DNA of 63,461 nt, taken from contig REGH01000003.1 of assembly GCA_003702495.1 (NCBI GenBank), forward strand, positions 1 through 63,461. The letters run 5' to 3'. Positions within the stretch are counted from its first letter, which is position 1. Each line of letters starts with the position of its first letter. Of the stretch, positions 16,136 to 25,545 are shown in pieces. The position numbers and the translations under genes are program-made. The DNA comes from Candidatus Nitrosopumilus sp. GTDB lineage: Archaea > Thermoproteota > Nitrososphaeria > Nitrososphaerales > Nitrosopumilaceae. The notes under the pieces are model-generated. The model was not told the origin of the DNA. It worked only from the letters and a program-made list of their open reading frames with translations, and searched no databases.

Positions 16136-17683
16136 ATGCATTCAGAAAAACTTGAAAATTATAGTAATAAACACAAAACTTCTCAACAAGGTGGTGGTCA
16201 AGATAGGATCAAGGCCCAACATGATAAAGGCAAATTAACTGCTCGAGAGAGAATCGATCTACTATTAGATGAGGGTAGTTTTACCGAAATCGATCCAATG
16301 GTGACCCATCATTATCATGAATATGATATGCAGAAAAAGAAATTCTTTACTGATGGTGTAGTTGGCGGATATGGAAATGTTAATGGTAGACAAATCTTCG
16401 TATTTGCTTATGATTTTACAGTTCTTGGTGGAACTCTAAGTCAAATGGGGGCCAAAAAAATTACTAAACTAATGGATCATGCAGTTAGAACTGGATGTCC
16501 AGTCATTGGAATTATGGATTCTGGTGGTGCAAGAATTCAAGAAGGAATAATGAGTCTTGATGGATTTGCAGATATATTTTATCATAATCAATTAGCCTCA
16601 GGTGTTGTTCCTCAAATTACAGCAAGTATTGGTCCTTCTGCTGGTGGTTCAGTGTATTCACCAGCTATGACAGACTTTGTCGTAATGGTAGAAAAGGCAG
16701 GATCAATGTTTGTTACTGGTCCTGATGTTGTAAAGACTGTTTTAGGTGAAGAAATTTCAATGGATGATCTTGGTGGTGCTATGACACATGGATCAAAAAG
16801 TGGAGTTGCACACTTTGTTGCACAAAACGAATACGAATGTATGGATTATATCAAGAAATTAATCTCTTTCATACCACAAAATAATTCTGAAGAACCACCA
16901 AAAATTAAAACCGATGATGATCCAAATAGATTAGATCATAATCTCATTAATGTTATCCCAGAAAATCCACTACAACCTTACGATATGAAAGAAATTATCA
17001 ACTCCATTGTAGATAATCACGAGTTCTTTGAAGTACATGAACTATTTGCACCAAATATTGTTGTAGGTTATGCTAGAATGGATGGTCAAGTAGTTGGAAT
17101 TATTGCAAACAATCCAATGCACTTGGCAGGAGCACTTGATATTGATTCCTCAAACAAATCTGCACGGTTCATTAGATTCTGTGATGCGTTTAACATCCCC
17201 ATTATCACACTAGTAGATACACCAGGTTACATGCCAGGTTCTAATCAAGAACATAACGGTATCATTAGACATGGTAGTAAATTACTCTATGCATATTGTG
17301 AAGCAACCGTTCCAAGAATTACACTTGTAATTGGAAAGGCATATGGTGGAGCATACATTGCAATGGGAAGTAAGAACCTCAGAACTGATATTAATTATGC
17401 ATGGCCAACTGCACGTTGTGCTGTATTAGGTGGAGAGGCTGCTGTAAAAATTATGAACAGAAAAGACTTGGCAGATGCAGACAATCCTGAAGAACTCAAA
17501 AAGAAATTGATTGATGAGTTCACAGAAAAATTTGAAAACCCATACGTTGCAGCATCACACGGAACAGTTGATAATGTAATTGATCCTGCAGAAACAAGAC
17601 CTATGTTGATTAAAGCTCTCAAAATGCTTGCAAACAAAAGAGAAAAACAACTTCCTAGAAAACATGGAAATATCAATTTGTGA
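16136..17683 (+). CDS. pccB: Acetyl/propionyl-CoA carboxylase, carboxyltransferase subunit
   Basis: A 515-residue carboxyltransferase of the biotin-dependent acyl-CoA carboxylases, transferring CO2 from carboxybiotin to acetyl- and propionyl-CoA. It has two crotonase-like halves, with the first-half acyl-CoA site GARIQEG, the oxyanion GPSAGG near residues 165-170 and the second-half GYMPGSNQE and GKAYGGAYIAM. The length matches PccB (~510-540). In ammonia-oxidising archaea this enzyme serves both carboxylations of the 3-hydroxypropionate/4-hydroxybutyrate cycle. It heads a three-gene operon with the biotin carboxylase, whose upstream GTG overlaps its stop. Confidence 0.95.
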   Translation: MHSEKLENYSNKHKTSQQGGGQDRIKAQHDKGKLTARERIDLLLDEGSFTEIDPMVTHHYHEYDMQKKKFFTDGVVGGYGNVNGRQIFVFAYDFTVLGGTLSQMGAKKITKLMDHAVRTGCPVIGIMDSGGARIQEGIMSLDGFADIFYHNQLASGVVPQITASIGPSAGGSVYSPAMTDFVVMVEKAGSMFVTGPDVVKTVLGEEISMDDLGGAMTHGSKSGVAHFVAQNEYECMDYIKKLISFIPQNNSEEPPKIKTDDDPNRLDHNLINVIPENPLQPYDMKEIINSIVDNHEFFEVHELFAPNIVVGYARMDGQVVGIIANNPMHLAGALDIDSSNKSARFIRFCDAFNIPIITLVDTPGYMPGSNQEHNGIIRHGSKLLYAYCEATVPRITLVIGKAYGGAYIAMGSKNLRTDINYAWPTARCAVLGGEAAVKIMNRKDLADADNPEELKKKLIDEFTEKFENPYVAASHGTVDNVIDPAETRPMLIKALKMLANKREKQLPRKHGNINL

Positions 17684-17688
17684 TTAAA

Positions 17689-19176
17689 ATGATTGAGAAA
17701 GTACTTATCGCAAACAGAGGAGAGATTGCTCTCAGAGTCATTAGAACATGTAATGCATTAGGTATCAAGACTGTTGCAGTATACTCTGATGAAGATTACA
17801 ATTCTTTACATGTAAAGAAAGCTGATGAATCTTATCACATTGGAGAAGCAGCTCCAGCAAAATCCTATCTTAATCAAGAAAAAATTCTTGAAGTGATGTT
17901 GTCAGCAGGTGCAGATGCTGTACATCCAGGTTATGGTTTCCTTTCTGAAAACGATGACTTTGCAAGATTATGTGAAAAAAACAAAATTAATTTCATTGGT
18001 CCATCTGCTGACTCCATGAATCTATGTGGTGATAAAATGGAATGTAAAGCAGCAATGCTAAAGGCTGAAGTTCCAACTGTACCTGGAAGTCCAGGACTAG
18101 TGGATACTGCAGATGAAGCAGAAAAAATTGCAAATGAAATTGGCTATCCTGTACTCTTGAAATCAGTTTATGGTGGTGGAGGTCGTGGAATCAGATTAGT
18201 TACTAATGATAAAGAACTACAAGAAGGCTTTGAAACAGTAACTTCTGAATCTATTGCTGCTGTAGGAAAATCTGCCATAATTGTTGAAAAATTCCTAGAA
18301 AAGACAAGACACATTGAATACCAAATGTGTAGAGATCATCATGGTAATGCTGTACATCTCTTTGAAAGAGAGTGTTCTATTCAAAGAAGAAATCAAAAAC
18401 TAATTGAACAAACTCCTTCTCCTGTTGTAGATGAAGCAAAAAGAGAAGAGATTGGTGAATTAGTTGTTAAAGCAGCAGAAGCAGTTGATTACACTAACCT
18501 TGGTACTGCCGAATTCCTTAGAGCAGATAATGGTGAATTTTACTTTATTGAGATTAATGCAAGACTCCAAGTAGAACATCCAATTAGTGAAATGGTTTCA
18601 GGATTAGACTTTGTCAAATTACAAATTGATATTGCAAATGGCGAACCACTTCCATTCAAACAAAAAGATCTAAAGATGAATGGTTATGCAATTGAATGTA
18701 GAATCAATGCTGAAGATACATTTTTGGACTTTGCACCTTCAACTGGACCTGTTCCAGATGTAACAATTCCTGCAGGACCAAATGTTAGATGTGACACTTA
18801 TCTGTATCCTGGATGTACAGTATCTCCATTTTACGATTCATTGATGGCAAAACTCTGTACATGGGGACCAACATTTGAAGAATCTAGAACTAGAATGCTT
18901 ACTGCATTAAATGACATGTATGTTCAAGGTGTTGAAACATCAATTCCACTTTACAAAACAATTCTAAACTCTGAAGAGTACAAAAATGGACAACTCTCAA
19001 CTGACTTTTTGAAACGTTATGGTATGATTGATAAACTATCTGAGGATCTTAAGAAAGAAAAAGAAGATAAGAGTGAAGCTGCTTTAGCTGCAGCCATTAT
19101 TCATTCTGAATACTTTAAGAACAGAGTTCAAAACGATAACTCTAGCAGTGCAACTTGGAAAAATAAACTGGATTGA
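17689..19176 (+). CDS. accC: Acetyl/propionyl-CoA carboxylase, biotin carboxylase subunit
   Basis: A ~495-residue ATP-grasp biotin carboxylase that carboxylates biotin on the carrier protein using ATP and bicarbonate. It opens IEKVLIANRGEIA; the glycine-rich ATP loop KSVYGGGGRGIR lies near residues 164-175; the catalytic EINARLQVEHPISE and the bicarbonate-site Arg are conserved. An in-frame GTG at 17680 overlaps the upstream stop, but the ATG at 17689 matches the family start. The ~45-residue Lys/Glu/Ala tail after the core is longer than in bacterial AccC. It is the second gene of the carboxylase operon. Confidence 0.95.
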   Translation: MIEKVLIANRGEIALRVIRTCNALGIKTVAVYSDEDYNSLHVKKADESYHIGEAAPAKSYLNQEKILEVMLSAGADAVHPGYGFLSENDDFARLCEKNKINFIGPSADSMNLCGDKMECKAAMLKAEVPTVPGSPGLVDTADEAEKIANEIGYPVLLKSVYGGGGRGIRLVTNDKELQEGFETVTSESIAAVGKSAIIVEKFLEKTRHIEYQMCRDHHGNAVHLFERECSIQRRNQKLIEQTPSPVVDEAKREEIGELVVKAAEAVDYTNLGTAEFLRADNGEFYFIEINARLQVEHPISEMVSGLDFVKLQIDIANGEPLPFKQKDLKMNGYAIECRINAEDTFLDFAPSTGPVPDVTIPAGPNVRCDTYLYPGCTVSPFYDSLMAKLCTWGPTFEESRTRMLTALNDMYVQGVETSIPLYKTILNSEEYKNGQLSTDFLKRYGMIDKLSEDLKKEKEDKSEAALAAAIIHSEYFKNRVQNDNSSSATWKNKLD

Positions 19177-19182
19177 TGATTA

Positions 19183-19695
19183 ATGGACTATAAGGTAGCT
19201 GACGTTGAAAAATCATTTGAAGGAAAAATCACTGAAAACTTAGGTAACAATGATTATGTGATAAAGATCAATGACAAAGAACATCAATTAAAAATCCTCA
19301 GTATGAATGCAAAAGGTATAGAATTCATTTTAGATCAACAATATCATAAAGCAAAATATCTTGAGACTGCAACTAACGAAATGAATCTTGTAATTGATAA
19401 TGTTCCAGTTACACTAAACATGAATACTCACTTTGACGAAATTGTTTACAAAAACTCTGGCGGTGGCGGTGCAGGTGGTGCCCAAGTAGCACTCAAAAGT
19501 CAAATCCCTGGTAAAGTTGTTTCAATCTCAGTTGCTGATGGTGATTCAATCAAGAAAGGTGATGTCGTTTGTACTTTAGAATCAATGAAAATGCAAGTTG
19601 GAGTAAAGGCACACAAAGATGGTGAAGTTAAAAATCTCAAAATTAAAGAAGGCGCAACTGTCGCAAAAGGCGACGTTATTGCAGATATAGAATAA
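19183..19695 (+). CDS. accB: Biotin carboxyl carrier protein of acyl-CoA carboxylase
   Basis: A 170-residue carrier. The C-terminal ~70 residues are a biotinyl/lipoyl hammerhead domain with the biotinylation site ESMKMQ (Lys136) and flanking GKVVSISVADGDSIKKGD. A Gly-rich hinge (SGGGGAGGA, 92-100) separates it from an N-terminal beta-rich domain resembling the BT-like domain of acyl-CoA carboxylases, which binds the carboxyltransferase. It carries carboxybiotin between the two preceding enzymes. Biotin protein ligase is needed but not in the window. Confidence 0.93.
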   Translation: MDYKVADVEKSFEGKITENLGNNDYVIKINDKEHQLKILSMNAKGIEFILDQQYHKAKYLETATNEMNLVIDNVPVTLNMNTHFDEIVYKNSGGGGAGGAQVALKSQIPGKVVSISVADGDSIKKGDVVCTLESMKMQVGVKAHKDGEVKNLKIKEGATVAKGDVIADIE

Positions 19696-19709
19696 AAAAG
19701 AAATTTTTC

Positions 19710-20174
19710 CTACTTGAGGAAATTTTTAATCTCTTCGTAGTTTGGTTCCTTTAATGGATCTTCTGAAACCCACTTGTAACCAATCTTTCCGTCTTCCATT
19801 ATTACAAATACAGAACGTTTTGCTGCGTTGTAGTCTTTAATGTGAAGCAAGTCTTTCATCAAAATGTCATAGTCGCTAATTGTTTTGCTGTTGTAATCTC
19901 CCAATAACGGAAAATTGAAGTTATGTTTTTCTGCAAATGCTTTATTTGCAAAAGGACCATCATTACTAATTGCAACTATTTGTGCACCAGTATCTGCAAT
20001 TTCTTGCCAAGAATCCCTCAGTGTACATAATTCTGTCTCACAGACAGGAGAGCTTGCTGCCACAATGAATGTAAGAACGATCTTTTTTCCTTTGAATTCA
20101 TCCAAAGTCCGCAATTTTAGTTCTGTATCTGGAAGCTCAAAATTTGGAGCTGCATCCCCGACATTCAATGACAT
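19710..20174 (-). CDS. Peroxiredoxin, Bcp/PrxQ type
   Basis: A 154-residue thioredoxin-fold peroxidase. Cys45 (peroxidatic) and Cys50 (candidate resolving) in SPVCETELC have the C-x4-C spacing of Bcp/PrxQ, which reduce hydroperoxides with thioredoxin-like donors. The start at 20174 (MSLNVGDAAPNFELP) matches the family N-terminus. A longer open frame reaches 20309 but would run into nuoA on the other strand. It sits between the carboxylase operon and the complex I operon, running against both, and may protect those oxygen-sensitive enzymes. Confidence 0.92.
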   Translation of the reverse strand: MSLNVGDAAPNFELPDTELKLRTLDEFKGKKIVLTFIVAASSPVCETELCTLRDSWQEIADTGAQIVAISNDGPFANKAFAEKHNFNFPLLGDYNSKTISDYDILMKDLLHIKDYNAAKRSVFVIMEDGKIGYKWVSEDPLKEPNYEEIKNFLK

Positions 20175-20286
20175 GATCGCATTTTGCCAATGTTCTATAA
20201 AGTAGTTTAGAAAAAATATTTTTTCGATCAAACCCCTAAAATCTGAAACATACCTTTTTATACAAAAATCTGGGTGAAAAGCTAAA

Positions 20287-20661
20287 TTGGTCGGGGAATT
20301 AGCGGGCAATTACAGTACGGTGGTATTGATGTTTGCCTTTGGTATAGCAGCGATGGCGCCTGCATTGATCATTTCACGAATGGTTTCACCCCGAAAACGT
20401 AGTAATCCTGTAAAATTTTTGCCAATGGAATGTGGCCAAGTTCCGTCTGGAGAAGGTAGAACTCATTTTATGATGCAGTATTATCCGTACATTCTCATGT
20501 TTGTCGTTTTTGATGTGATGGCGATTTTCTTGTATGCATGGGGAAGTGCATTGTTGGAATTACCAAAGAGTGCAACTTTGCCTATGATGGGCTTTTTAGC
20601 TATAATGTTTGGTGCAATGGCATTTGCGTTATATCAATCAGGGAGACGAAGAATATGGTAG
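20287..20661 (+). CDS. nuoA: NADH-quinone oxidoreductase-like complex I subunit A
   Basis: A 124-residue membrane subunit with three spans (about 10-31, 62-86 and 93-115) and the family motif FLPMECGQVPSGEGRT in the long matrix-side loop, whose Cys-Gly is conserved in NuoA/ND3. It starts at TTG, about 25-30 bp after a TATA-like TTTTTATAC, so it is probably leaderless. It is the first of eleven nuo genes in the order ABCDHIJKMLN. Confidence 0.93.
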   Translation: MVGELAGNYSTVVLMFAFGIAAMAPALIISRMVSPRKRSNPVKFLPMECGQVPSGEGRTHFMMQYYPYILMFVVFDVMAIFLYAWGSALLELPKSATLPMMGFLAIMFGAMAFALYQSGRRRIW

Positions 20662-20701
20662 TTTTTTATACAAATCAAATTAAAGAGGATAGGAGATAAG
20701 A

Positions 20702-21226
20702 TTGCTTAAAGACTTAGTAACACCAGAAAATGCAAATGTCTTTGTAGGAAAACTCGGAGATATTTTAGAAAAAGCAATCGACAAACCATTGGGCTACGCC
20801 ATCAATTGGGGTAGAATTTGGTCACTCTGGCCTGTCCATATTGAAACAGCTTGTTGCAGTGTAGAATTTGGTGCAGCATCAAGTCCAAGATATGATGTTG
20901 AGAGATTTGGTATCATTGAAGCATTTGGATCATTAAGACAATGTGATCTAGTTGTTGTTCAAGGAACCATTACAAGAAAGATGGCACCACGTCTCAGATT
21001 AGTTTATGATCAAATGCCAGAACCAAAGTACGTAATTGCTATGGGAGCTTGTGCAATTACTGGAGGATTGTATTTTGATTCATACAATGTACTTCCAGGA
21101 ATTGACGGAGTAATTCCAGTTGATGTCTATGTTCCGGGTTGCCCACCTAGACCTGAAACTCTAATACAAGGATGTATTTTGTTACAAGAGAAAATTAAGA
21201 GAATGAAGGCTAGGAAGTTTGTATAA
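20702..21226 (+). CDS. nuoB: Complex I subunit B (N2 cluster subunit)
   Basis: A 174-residue hydrophilic connecting subunit that binds the terminal [4Fe-4S] cluster N2 through C51, C52, C117 and C147. The motifs are ETACCSVEFG, GACAITGG and VPGCPPRPE. It hands electrons to quinone at the interface with NuoD. The start is TTG at 20702, preceded by GGATAGGAGATAA, which could act as a ribosome-binding site. The length is normal. Confidence 0.96.
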   Translation: MLKDLVTPENANVFVGKLGDILEKAIDKPLGYAINWGRIWSLWPVHIETACCSVEFGAASSPRYDVERFGIIEAFGSLRQCDLVVVQGTITRKMAPRLRLVYDQMPEPKYVIAMGACAITGGLYFDSYNVLPGIDGVIPVDVYVPGCPPRPETLIQGCILLQEKIKRMKARKFV

Positions 21227-21819
21227 TGAGTAGTGATTCTGAAAAACCAGTAGTAGAGGCAAAACCTGAAGAAAAACCAACTCCAGCTAAACCTACAGCA
21301 AAACCTGAAGAAAAACCTGTAGAACTCCCTGCATTTGAAAAAGGCATTTCTGATAAACTAGTTGAAAAATTCGGTGATAAGGTTGAAGTAGACTTTGTCA
21401 AAGACGACAGAGTGGGAATTAAAACAAGTAAAGAAAATGTTCATGATGTAGCACAATTCATTCGTGATGATCTACATTATGACCATGCAGAATCCGTTAC
21501 AGGTGTTGATTATCCTGCAGATAATGAAATTGAGGTAGTTTATCACCTTGGCTCTTATACTGAATCATCTCTTGCAAGACAAGTTCTCACATTATCAACA
21601 CGTGCACCCCGAGAATCAAACCCAATTCCTGGACAAGACTCTACAAAACTTCCTAGTCTAAGAGATATTTTTTACAGTGTAGAATTCGGTGAAAGAGAAG
21701 TTTTTGAAATGTTAGGTGTTTACTTTGATGGTCATCCAGATAATAGACGATTACTTTTGCCTGAAGATTGGGCAGACTTACCACCACTTCGAAAGGACTT
21801 TGCAATAAAGGGTAGATGA
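21226..21819 (+). CDS. nuoC: Complex I subunit C
   Basis: A 197-residue hydrophilic subunit (30 kDa family). The family signature REVFEMLGVYFDGHPDNRRLLLPEDW is followed by LRKDFAIKGR, which contacts NuoD. Residues 5-32 are an added Lys/Pro/Glu tail with three KPEEKP-like units, absent from typical NuoC and probably disordered. The ATG overlaps the last base of the nuoB stop. Confidence 0.93.
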   Translation: MSSDSEKPVVEAKPEEKPTPAKPTAKPEEKPVELPAFEKGISDKLVEKFGDKVEVDFVKDDRVGIKTSKENVHDVAQFIRDDLHYDHAESVTGVDYPADNEIEVVYHLGSYTESSLARQVLTLSTRAPRESNPIPGQDSTKLPSLRDIFYSVEFGEREVFEMLGVYFDGHPDNRRLLLPEDWADLPPLRKDFAIKGR

Positions 21820-22958
21820 TAATGACTGATATAATGCCACCAGGATTAGCCCTGAAAAAAGTAGATGAGAGAATAATGACTCTTAATGTTGGACCACAAC
21901 ATCCGGGTTCTGGTCACATGAGAATTGTTGTTCAAATTGATGGTGACTATATTGTTGCATGTGATCCAGATCCAGGATATGTACATCGTGGAGAAGAAAA
22001 AATGGCAGAATATAGAAACTACATTACCAACGTTCCTCACTTAGAAAGACCTGTCATTCATGACTCATGTAATGTTCTTTATCCATACGTTTTAGGTGCT
22101 GAAGAAATTCTTGGAATTGAAGTTCCAGAACGTGCAAAGTATGTTAGAGTAATTTGTTCTGAACTAAATCGTTGTATCTATACCATGTACTGGCTTGCAA
22201 TTTACGGAATTTTCTTAGGTCACTCTACAATGTTCATGTGGCCTGCAGGTGATAGAGAACTCTTAATTGATCTTATGGAAAAAGTATCTGGTGCTAGAGT
22301 AACACATGCACACTTTATCCCAGGTGGAGTGAGAAATGACTTACCTGCAAACTTTGAAGATGTTTGTTTACGCCAAGTAAATTACTTTGAAAAACGTATC
22401 AAAGAATATGCTGCAGTGTTTTATGATAATCCTATTTTGATTTCAAGAACTCAAGACACTGGTGTTTTATCACGTGAAAATGCAATAAGATATGGAACAA
22501 CTGGTTCAGTACTTAGAGCAAGTGGTGTAGATTATGATTTGAGAGTGAAAGCACCATATGATGTCTATGATGAATTAGATGTTCACACCAATGTGATGAA
22601 AGAAGGTGATTCGTATGCTCGCTCGAAAGTGCCATGGCTTGACATGATGGAAAGCTGTAACATTATTCGACAAGCATTACAAAAAATGCCAAAGTCTGGT
22701 TCTGTTAGAACAAAACTAAAACCAAATCCTAAGACTAAAGGACCTGCTACTGTATACAAACGTGTAGAATCTGGTAGAGGTTCTCTTGGATGTTATATTG
22801 TATCTGATGGTAAAACCGAACCTTACAGAGTAAAAATGAGTGTTCCTTCATTTAGAAACTTACTTGCAATGCCTAATCTATTGATTGGTGAAAAACTTGG
22901 TAACATGCCATCAGTATATTGGAGTCTTAATTATTGGCCAGTGGAGGCAGATAGATAA
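21816..22958 (+). CDS. nuoD: Complex I subunit D (49 kDa, quinone site)
   Basis: A 378-380-residue subunit homologous to the large subunit of NiFe hydrogenases without the metal cysteines. GPQHPGSGHMR near the N-terminus forms the quinone-head pocket (His-x-x-x-x-His), and EKVSGARVTHAHFIPGG and DPGYVHRGEEKMAE are conserved. The start may be ATG 21816 or ATG 21822; the former overlaps the nuoC stop by four bases. It forms the Q chamber with NuoB. Confidence 0.96.
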   Translation: MIMTDIMPPGLALKKVDERIMTLNVGPQHPGSGHMRIVVQIDGDYIVACDPDPGYVHRGEEKMAEYRNYITNVPHLERPVIHDSCNVLYPYVLGAEEILGIEVPERAKYVRVICSELNRCIYTMYWLAIYGIFLGHSTMFMWPAGDRELLIDLMEKVSGARVTHAHFIPGGVRNDLPANFEDVCLRQVNYFEKRIKEYAAVFYDNPILISRTQDTGVLSRENAIRYGTTGSVLRASGVDYDLRVKAPYDVYDELDVHTNVMKEGDSYARSKVPWLDMMESCNIIRQALQKMPKSGSVRTKLKPNPKTKGPATVYKRVESGRGSLGCYIVSDGKTEPYRVKMSVPSFRNLLAMPNLLIGEKLGNMPSVYWSLNYWPVEADR

Positions 22959-24257
22959 ATGTCTGCTATAGCACCAAAGTTCAAACTAAGTGAATTTATC
23001 AAATCTCTTCTTGATAATGCATTTTGGGCAGTACTTCTTGCATCACTTATCGGATTACCCATAATTCAAATAGTTTTGTTCTATATTGAAATGCCAGTAA
23101 TTGATGGTGAATTACTTACACCATTCCTTGCACTGACTTGGTTGGCTGACCCTACACGTAGTTTACCAATTCTCAAAGCATTCATGGCAACTGACATGTT
23201 TAGAGTGATGGCATTTCCTGGATTTGGATTTGCAGCTCTCATAGCTGCTGGAACAATTTTTATTGAAAGAAAGATGCTCGCTAAATTACAACTAAGAGTT
23301 GGTCCTTTCTATTGTGGAAAGATTGAGGGTATTTTACAATTAGCAGGTGATGGTCTCAAACTCATTTCAAAGGAAATTATTATTCCTGCAAAAGCAGATA
23401 AACCGATATTTTGGGCAGCTCCTGTAATCTTTGTTGCAACTGCTGCAGCATTTGTTGCTTTGATTCCTGTTGCTCCTGGCTGGGTAGTTGCAGATATAGA
23501 CTTGGGATTACTAGGTGTTTTTGCAGTTATTGGTTTCTTCCCAATCATAACAATTCTTTCAGCATGGTCTGCTAACAGTAAATTCCCATTCATTGGTGGA
23601 ATTAGAGCCTTATTCCAAATGGTTTCATTTGAAATTCCATTAATCTTGTCTTTATTGGGAGTTGTGATTCTTACAGGTACTCTTAATCTATCTGAAATTG
23701 CAGCTAGTCAATCAAGTTTCCCATGGATTGTATTTTTGCCAGTTGGTGCTATTGTCTTCTTTATCACAATGCTTGCAGAACTAGAAAGAATTCCATTTGA
23801 TTTACCAGAGGCAGAAAGTGAAATTGTAGCTGGTTGGTTAACTGAATTTTCTGGAATGATGTATGGTTTAGTCCAATTAGGAACATATCTGAAACTTTAT
23901 GCCTTTGCAGGACTGTTTGTTGTTTTGTTCTTAGGTGGATGGAATGGTCCAATGGTTGTTCCTCCATTCCCAGAAGAATTACTTGTTGGAGTTGAATTGG
24001 GTCCTCTTACTGTAGGTCCATTCCCTGGATTGCCATTATTTGATCAAGAAATGCTAAATGGAACACTTTGGTTTGTTCTAAAAACAGTTGGCGTGATTTT
24101 CTTTATTCTGTTACCTAGAGGTGTGTTCCCAAGAATCAGAATTGATATGTTATTGAGTCTTGGTTGGACAAAATTAATTGGATTGGCATTCGTTAACATC
24201 TTTATTGCACTAGGCTTGCTTTACGCTGGAGTCTTGGGACCAGGAGGATTACAATAA
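22959..24257 (+). CDS. nuoH: Complex I subunit H
   Basis: A 432-residue membrane subunit, about 100 residues longer than bacterial NuoH. RVGPFYCGKIEGILQLAGDGLKLISKE and LAELERIPFDLPEAESEIVAGW are the ND1 family signatures; the acidic residues form the E-channel linking quinone reduction to proton pumping. At least eight hydrophobic segments are visible. Extra length lies in the N-terminal leader before the first conserved loop and in the late loop rich in Pro/Gly (WNGPMVVPPFPEELLVG). Confidence 0.95.
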   Translation: MSAIAPKFKLSEFIKSLLDNAFWAVLLASLIGLPIIQIVLFYIEMPVIDGELLTPFLALTWLADPTRSLPILKAFMATDMFRVMAFPGFGFAALIAAGTIFIERKMLAKLQLRVGPFYCGKIEGILQLAGDGLKLISKEIIIPAKADKPIFWAAPVIFVATAAAFVALIPVAPGWVVADIDLGLLGVFAVIGFFPIITILSAWSANSKFPFIGGIRALFQMVSFEIPLILSLLGVVILTGTLNLSEIAASQSSFPWIVFLPVGAIVFFITMLAELERIPFDLPEAESEIVAGWLTEFSGMMYGLVQLGTYLKLYAFAGLFVVLFLGGWNGPMVVPPFPEELLVGVELGPLTVGPFPGLPLFDQEMLNGTLWFVLKTVGVIFFILLPRGVFPRIRIDMLLSLGWTKLIGLAFVNIFIALGLLYAGVLGPGGLQ

Positions 24258-24754
24258 TGGGAACTGCAACTGGAATTATTCGTGCATTAAACTCAGGAAT
24301 CAAACACCTTGCAATTAAACGATTTACTCTTCGTTATCCTGAAGAGAAACTCAAGTTTGTAGGTGATGGTTATCAATTTGATCCTTCAACTGGTGTCGGT
24401 ATAGCTGGACTTAAAGGACGTCATATGCTATTCCATGACCACTGTACTGGCTGTCAATTATGTTCAATTGCTTGTGAAGGTGTTGCAGAAGCAATAGCAA
24501 TGGTAAAAGTCCCTGAGGAACAAAAACAAAATAAAAAATCTATCATGCCTCAAATTGATTATGGAAAATGTGTTTTCTGTGGTCTATGTGTTGATGCATG
24601 TCCTTTCTATGCCCTTTACATGACAAATGATTATGAACTATCTTCATTTACTAAAGAAGGTCTAATTTACACACCTGCACAACTTGCAGTAAAACCATAT
24701 CTTACACAAGATAGTGAAATTCAAATCACTGATAGAGGTGCAACACATGGCTGA
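24257..24754 (+). CDS. nuoI: Complex I subunit I (2x[4Fe-4S] ferredoxin)
   Basis: A 165-residue peripheral subunit carrying clusters N6a/N6b. C63, C66, C69 and C73 form the first motif and C105, C108, C111 and C115 the second. In the first motif the residue after the last cysteine is Glu instead of the usual Pro. With no NuoEFG in the operon, this subunit is the likely electron entry point from ferredoxin or another unknown donor. The start overlaps the nuoH stop by one base. Confidence 0.95.
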   Translation: MGTATGIIRALNSGIKHLAIKRFTLRYPEEKLKFVGDGYQFDPSTGVGIAGLKGRHMLFHDHCTGCQLCSIACEGVAEAIAMVKVPEEQKQNKKSIMPQIDYGKCVFCGLCVDACPFYALYMTNDYELSSFTKEGLIYTPAQLAVKPYLTQDSEIQITDRGATHG

Positions 24755-25259
24755 TGCTGTATTTTTAGCTCTTACTGTAATTACTATTGGTTCTGCAATT
24801 GCAGCACTTGAATTGAGATCATTGATTTATGGTTCTATTGCATTAATGGGAACTCTTGGTGGTATCGCAGGATTCTTCTTTTTGTTAGATGCACCATTTG
24901 TTGCATTGTTCCAGCTAGCAGTTTATGTTGGTTCTATTGCTGTTCTGATTTTGTTTACTGTAATGTTGGTAAAAAGAGAACTCATTTTCAATAAAATTGA
25001 AGATAAAAGAAGAAAGTTTGCTGGAATTGGACTAATGATGGTTGTCATGGTTGGATTAGGCGCAGTCTTTTTAGATTCTGGAATTAAAACAATTACTACT
25101 GATGAACCAGCTGTTGACTTTAGGGATATTGGTACTGACTTTGTAACATATTATTGGCCTGCATTAATCTTGATGGGATTAATTTTAGCTGGTTCTGTAA
25201 CTGGCGCACTTGTTTTAGCTAAACGAGAGGATGTGGAGAATGACCAACGAACTAATTGA
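24747..25259 (+). CDS. nuoJ: Complex I subunit J
   Basis: A ~170-residue membrane subunit (ND6 family) with five hydrophobic spans and the conserved VYVGSIAVLILFTVML pi-bulge helix. The ATG at 24747 (MADAVFLALTVI) overlaps the end of nuoI by eight bases and is preferred to an in-frame upstream start at 24714 that would lie far inside nuoI. Confidence 0.92.
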   Translation: MADAVFLALTVITIGSAIAALELRSLIYGSIALMGTLGGIAGFFFLLDAPFVALFQLAVYVGSIAVLILFTVMLVKRELIFNKIEDKRRKFAGIGLMMVVMVGLGAVFLDSGIKTITTDEPAVDFRDIGTDFVTYYWPALILMGLILAGSVTGALVLAKREDVENDQRTN

Positions 25260-25545
25260 TTTTACACTTGTATCTGTAGCCTTGTTAGGTATAGGTATCT
25301 ATGGTCTTGCTGTTAAGCGTAATTTCATCAGAATGCTGTTTGCAGTTGAAATTATCATAAATGCTGCAAATCTCAGTTTAGTTGCATTTGGTAGATTTTT
25401 GCCACATAGTGGTGGTCAAACACTGGCATTATTTTCTATTGCAATTGCAGCTGCAGAAGTAGCAGTTGGCCTATCTTTAATCATTGTAGCATATCGTATG
25501 TATCAGAATGTCGATATTGCTGACTTCAGGAGCTTGAAAGGATAA
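25240..25545 (+). CDS. nuoK: Complex I subunit K
   Basis: A 101-residue, three-span subunit (ND4L family). FAVEIIINAANLSLVAF holds the membrane-buried Glu of the proton channel, and AAEVAVGLSLIIVAYR holds the second one. The ATG at 25240 (MTNELIDF) lies within the end of nuoJ (20-bp overlap); an upstream ATG at 25231 is also in frame. Confidence 0.93.
   Translation: MTNELIDFTLVSVALLGIGIYGLAVKRNFIRMLFAVEIIINAANLSLVAFGRFLPHSGGQTLALFSIAIAAAEVAVGLSLIIVAYRMYQNVDIADFRSLKG

Noticed and set aside
20175-20309. N-terminal extension of the peroxiredoxin to 20309
   Set aside because: The extension has no family similarity, overlaps nuoA and its promoter, and the family start MSLNVGDAAP is at 20174.
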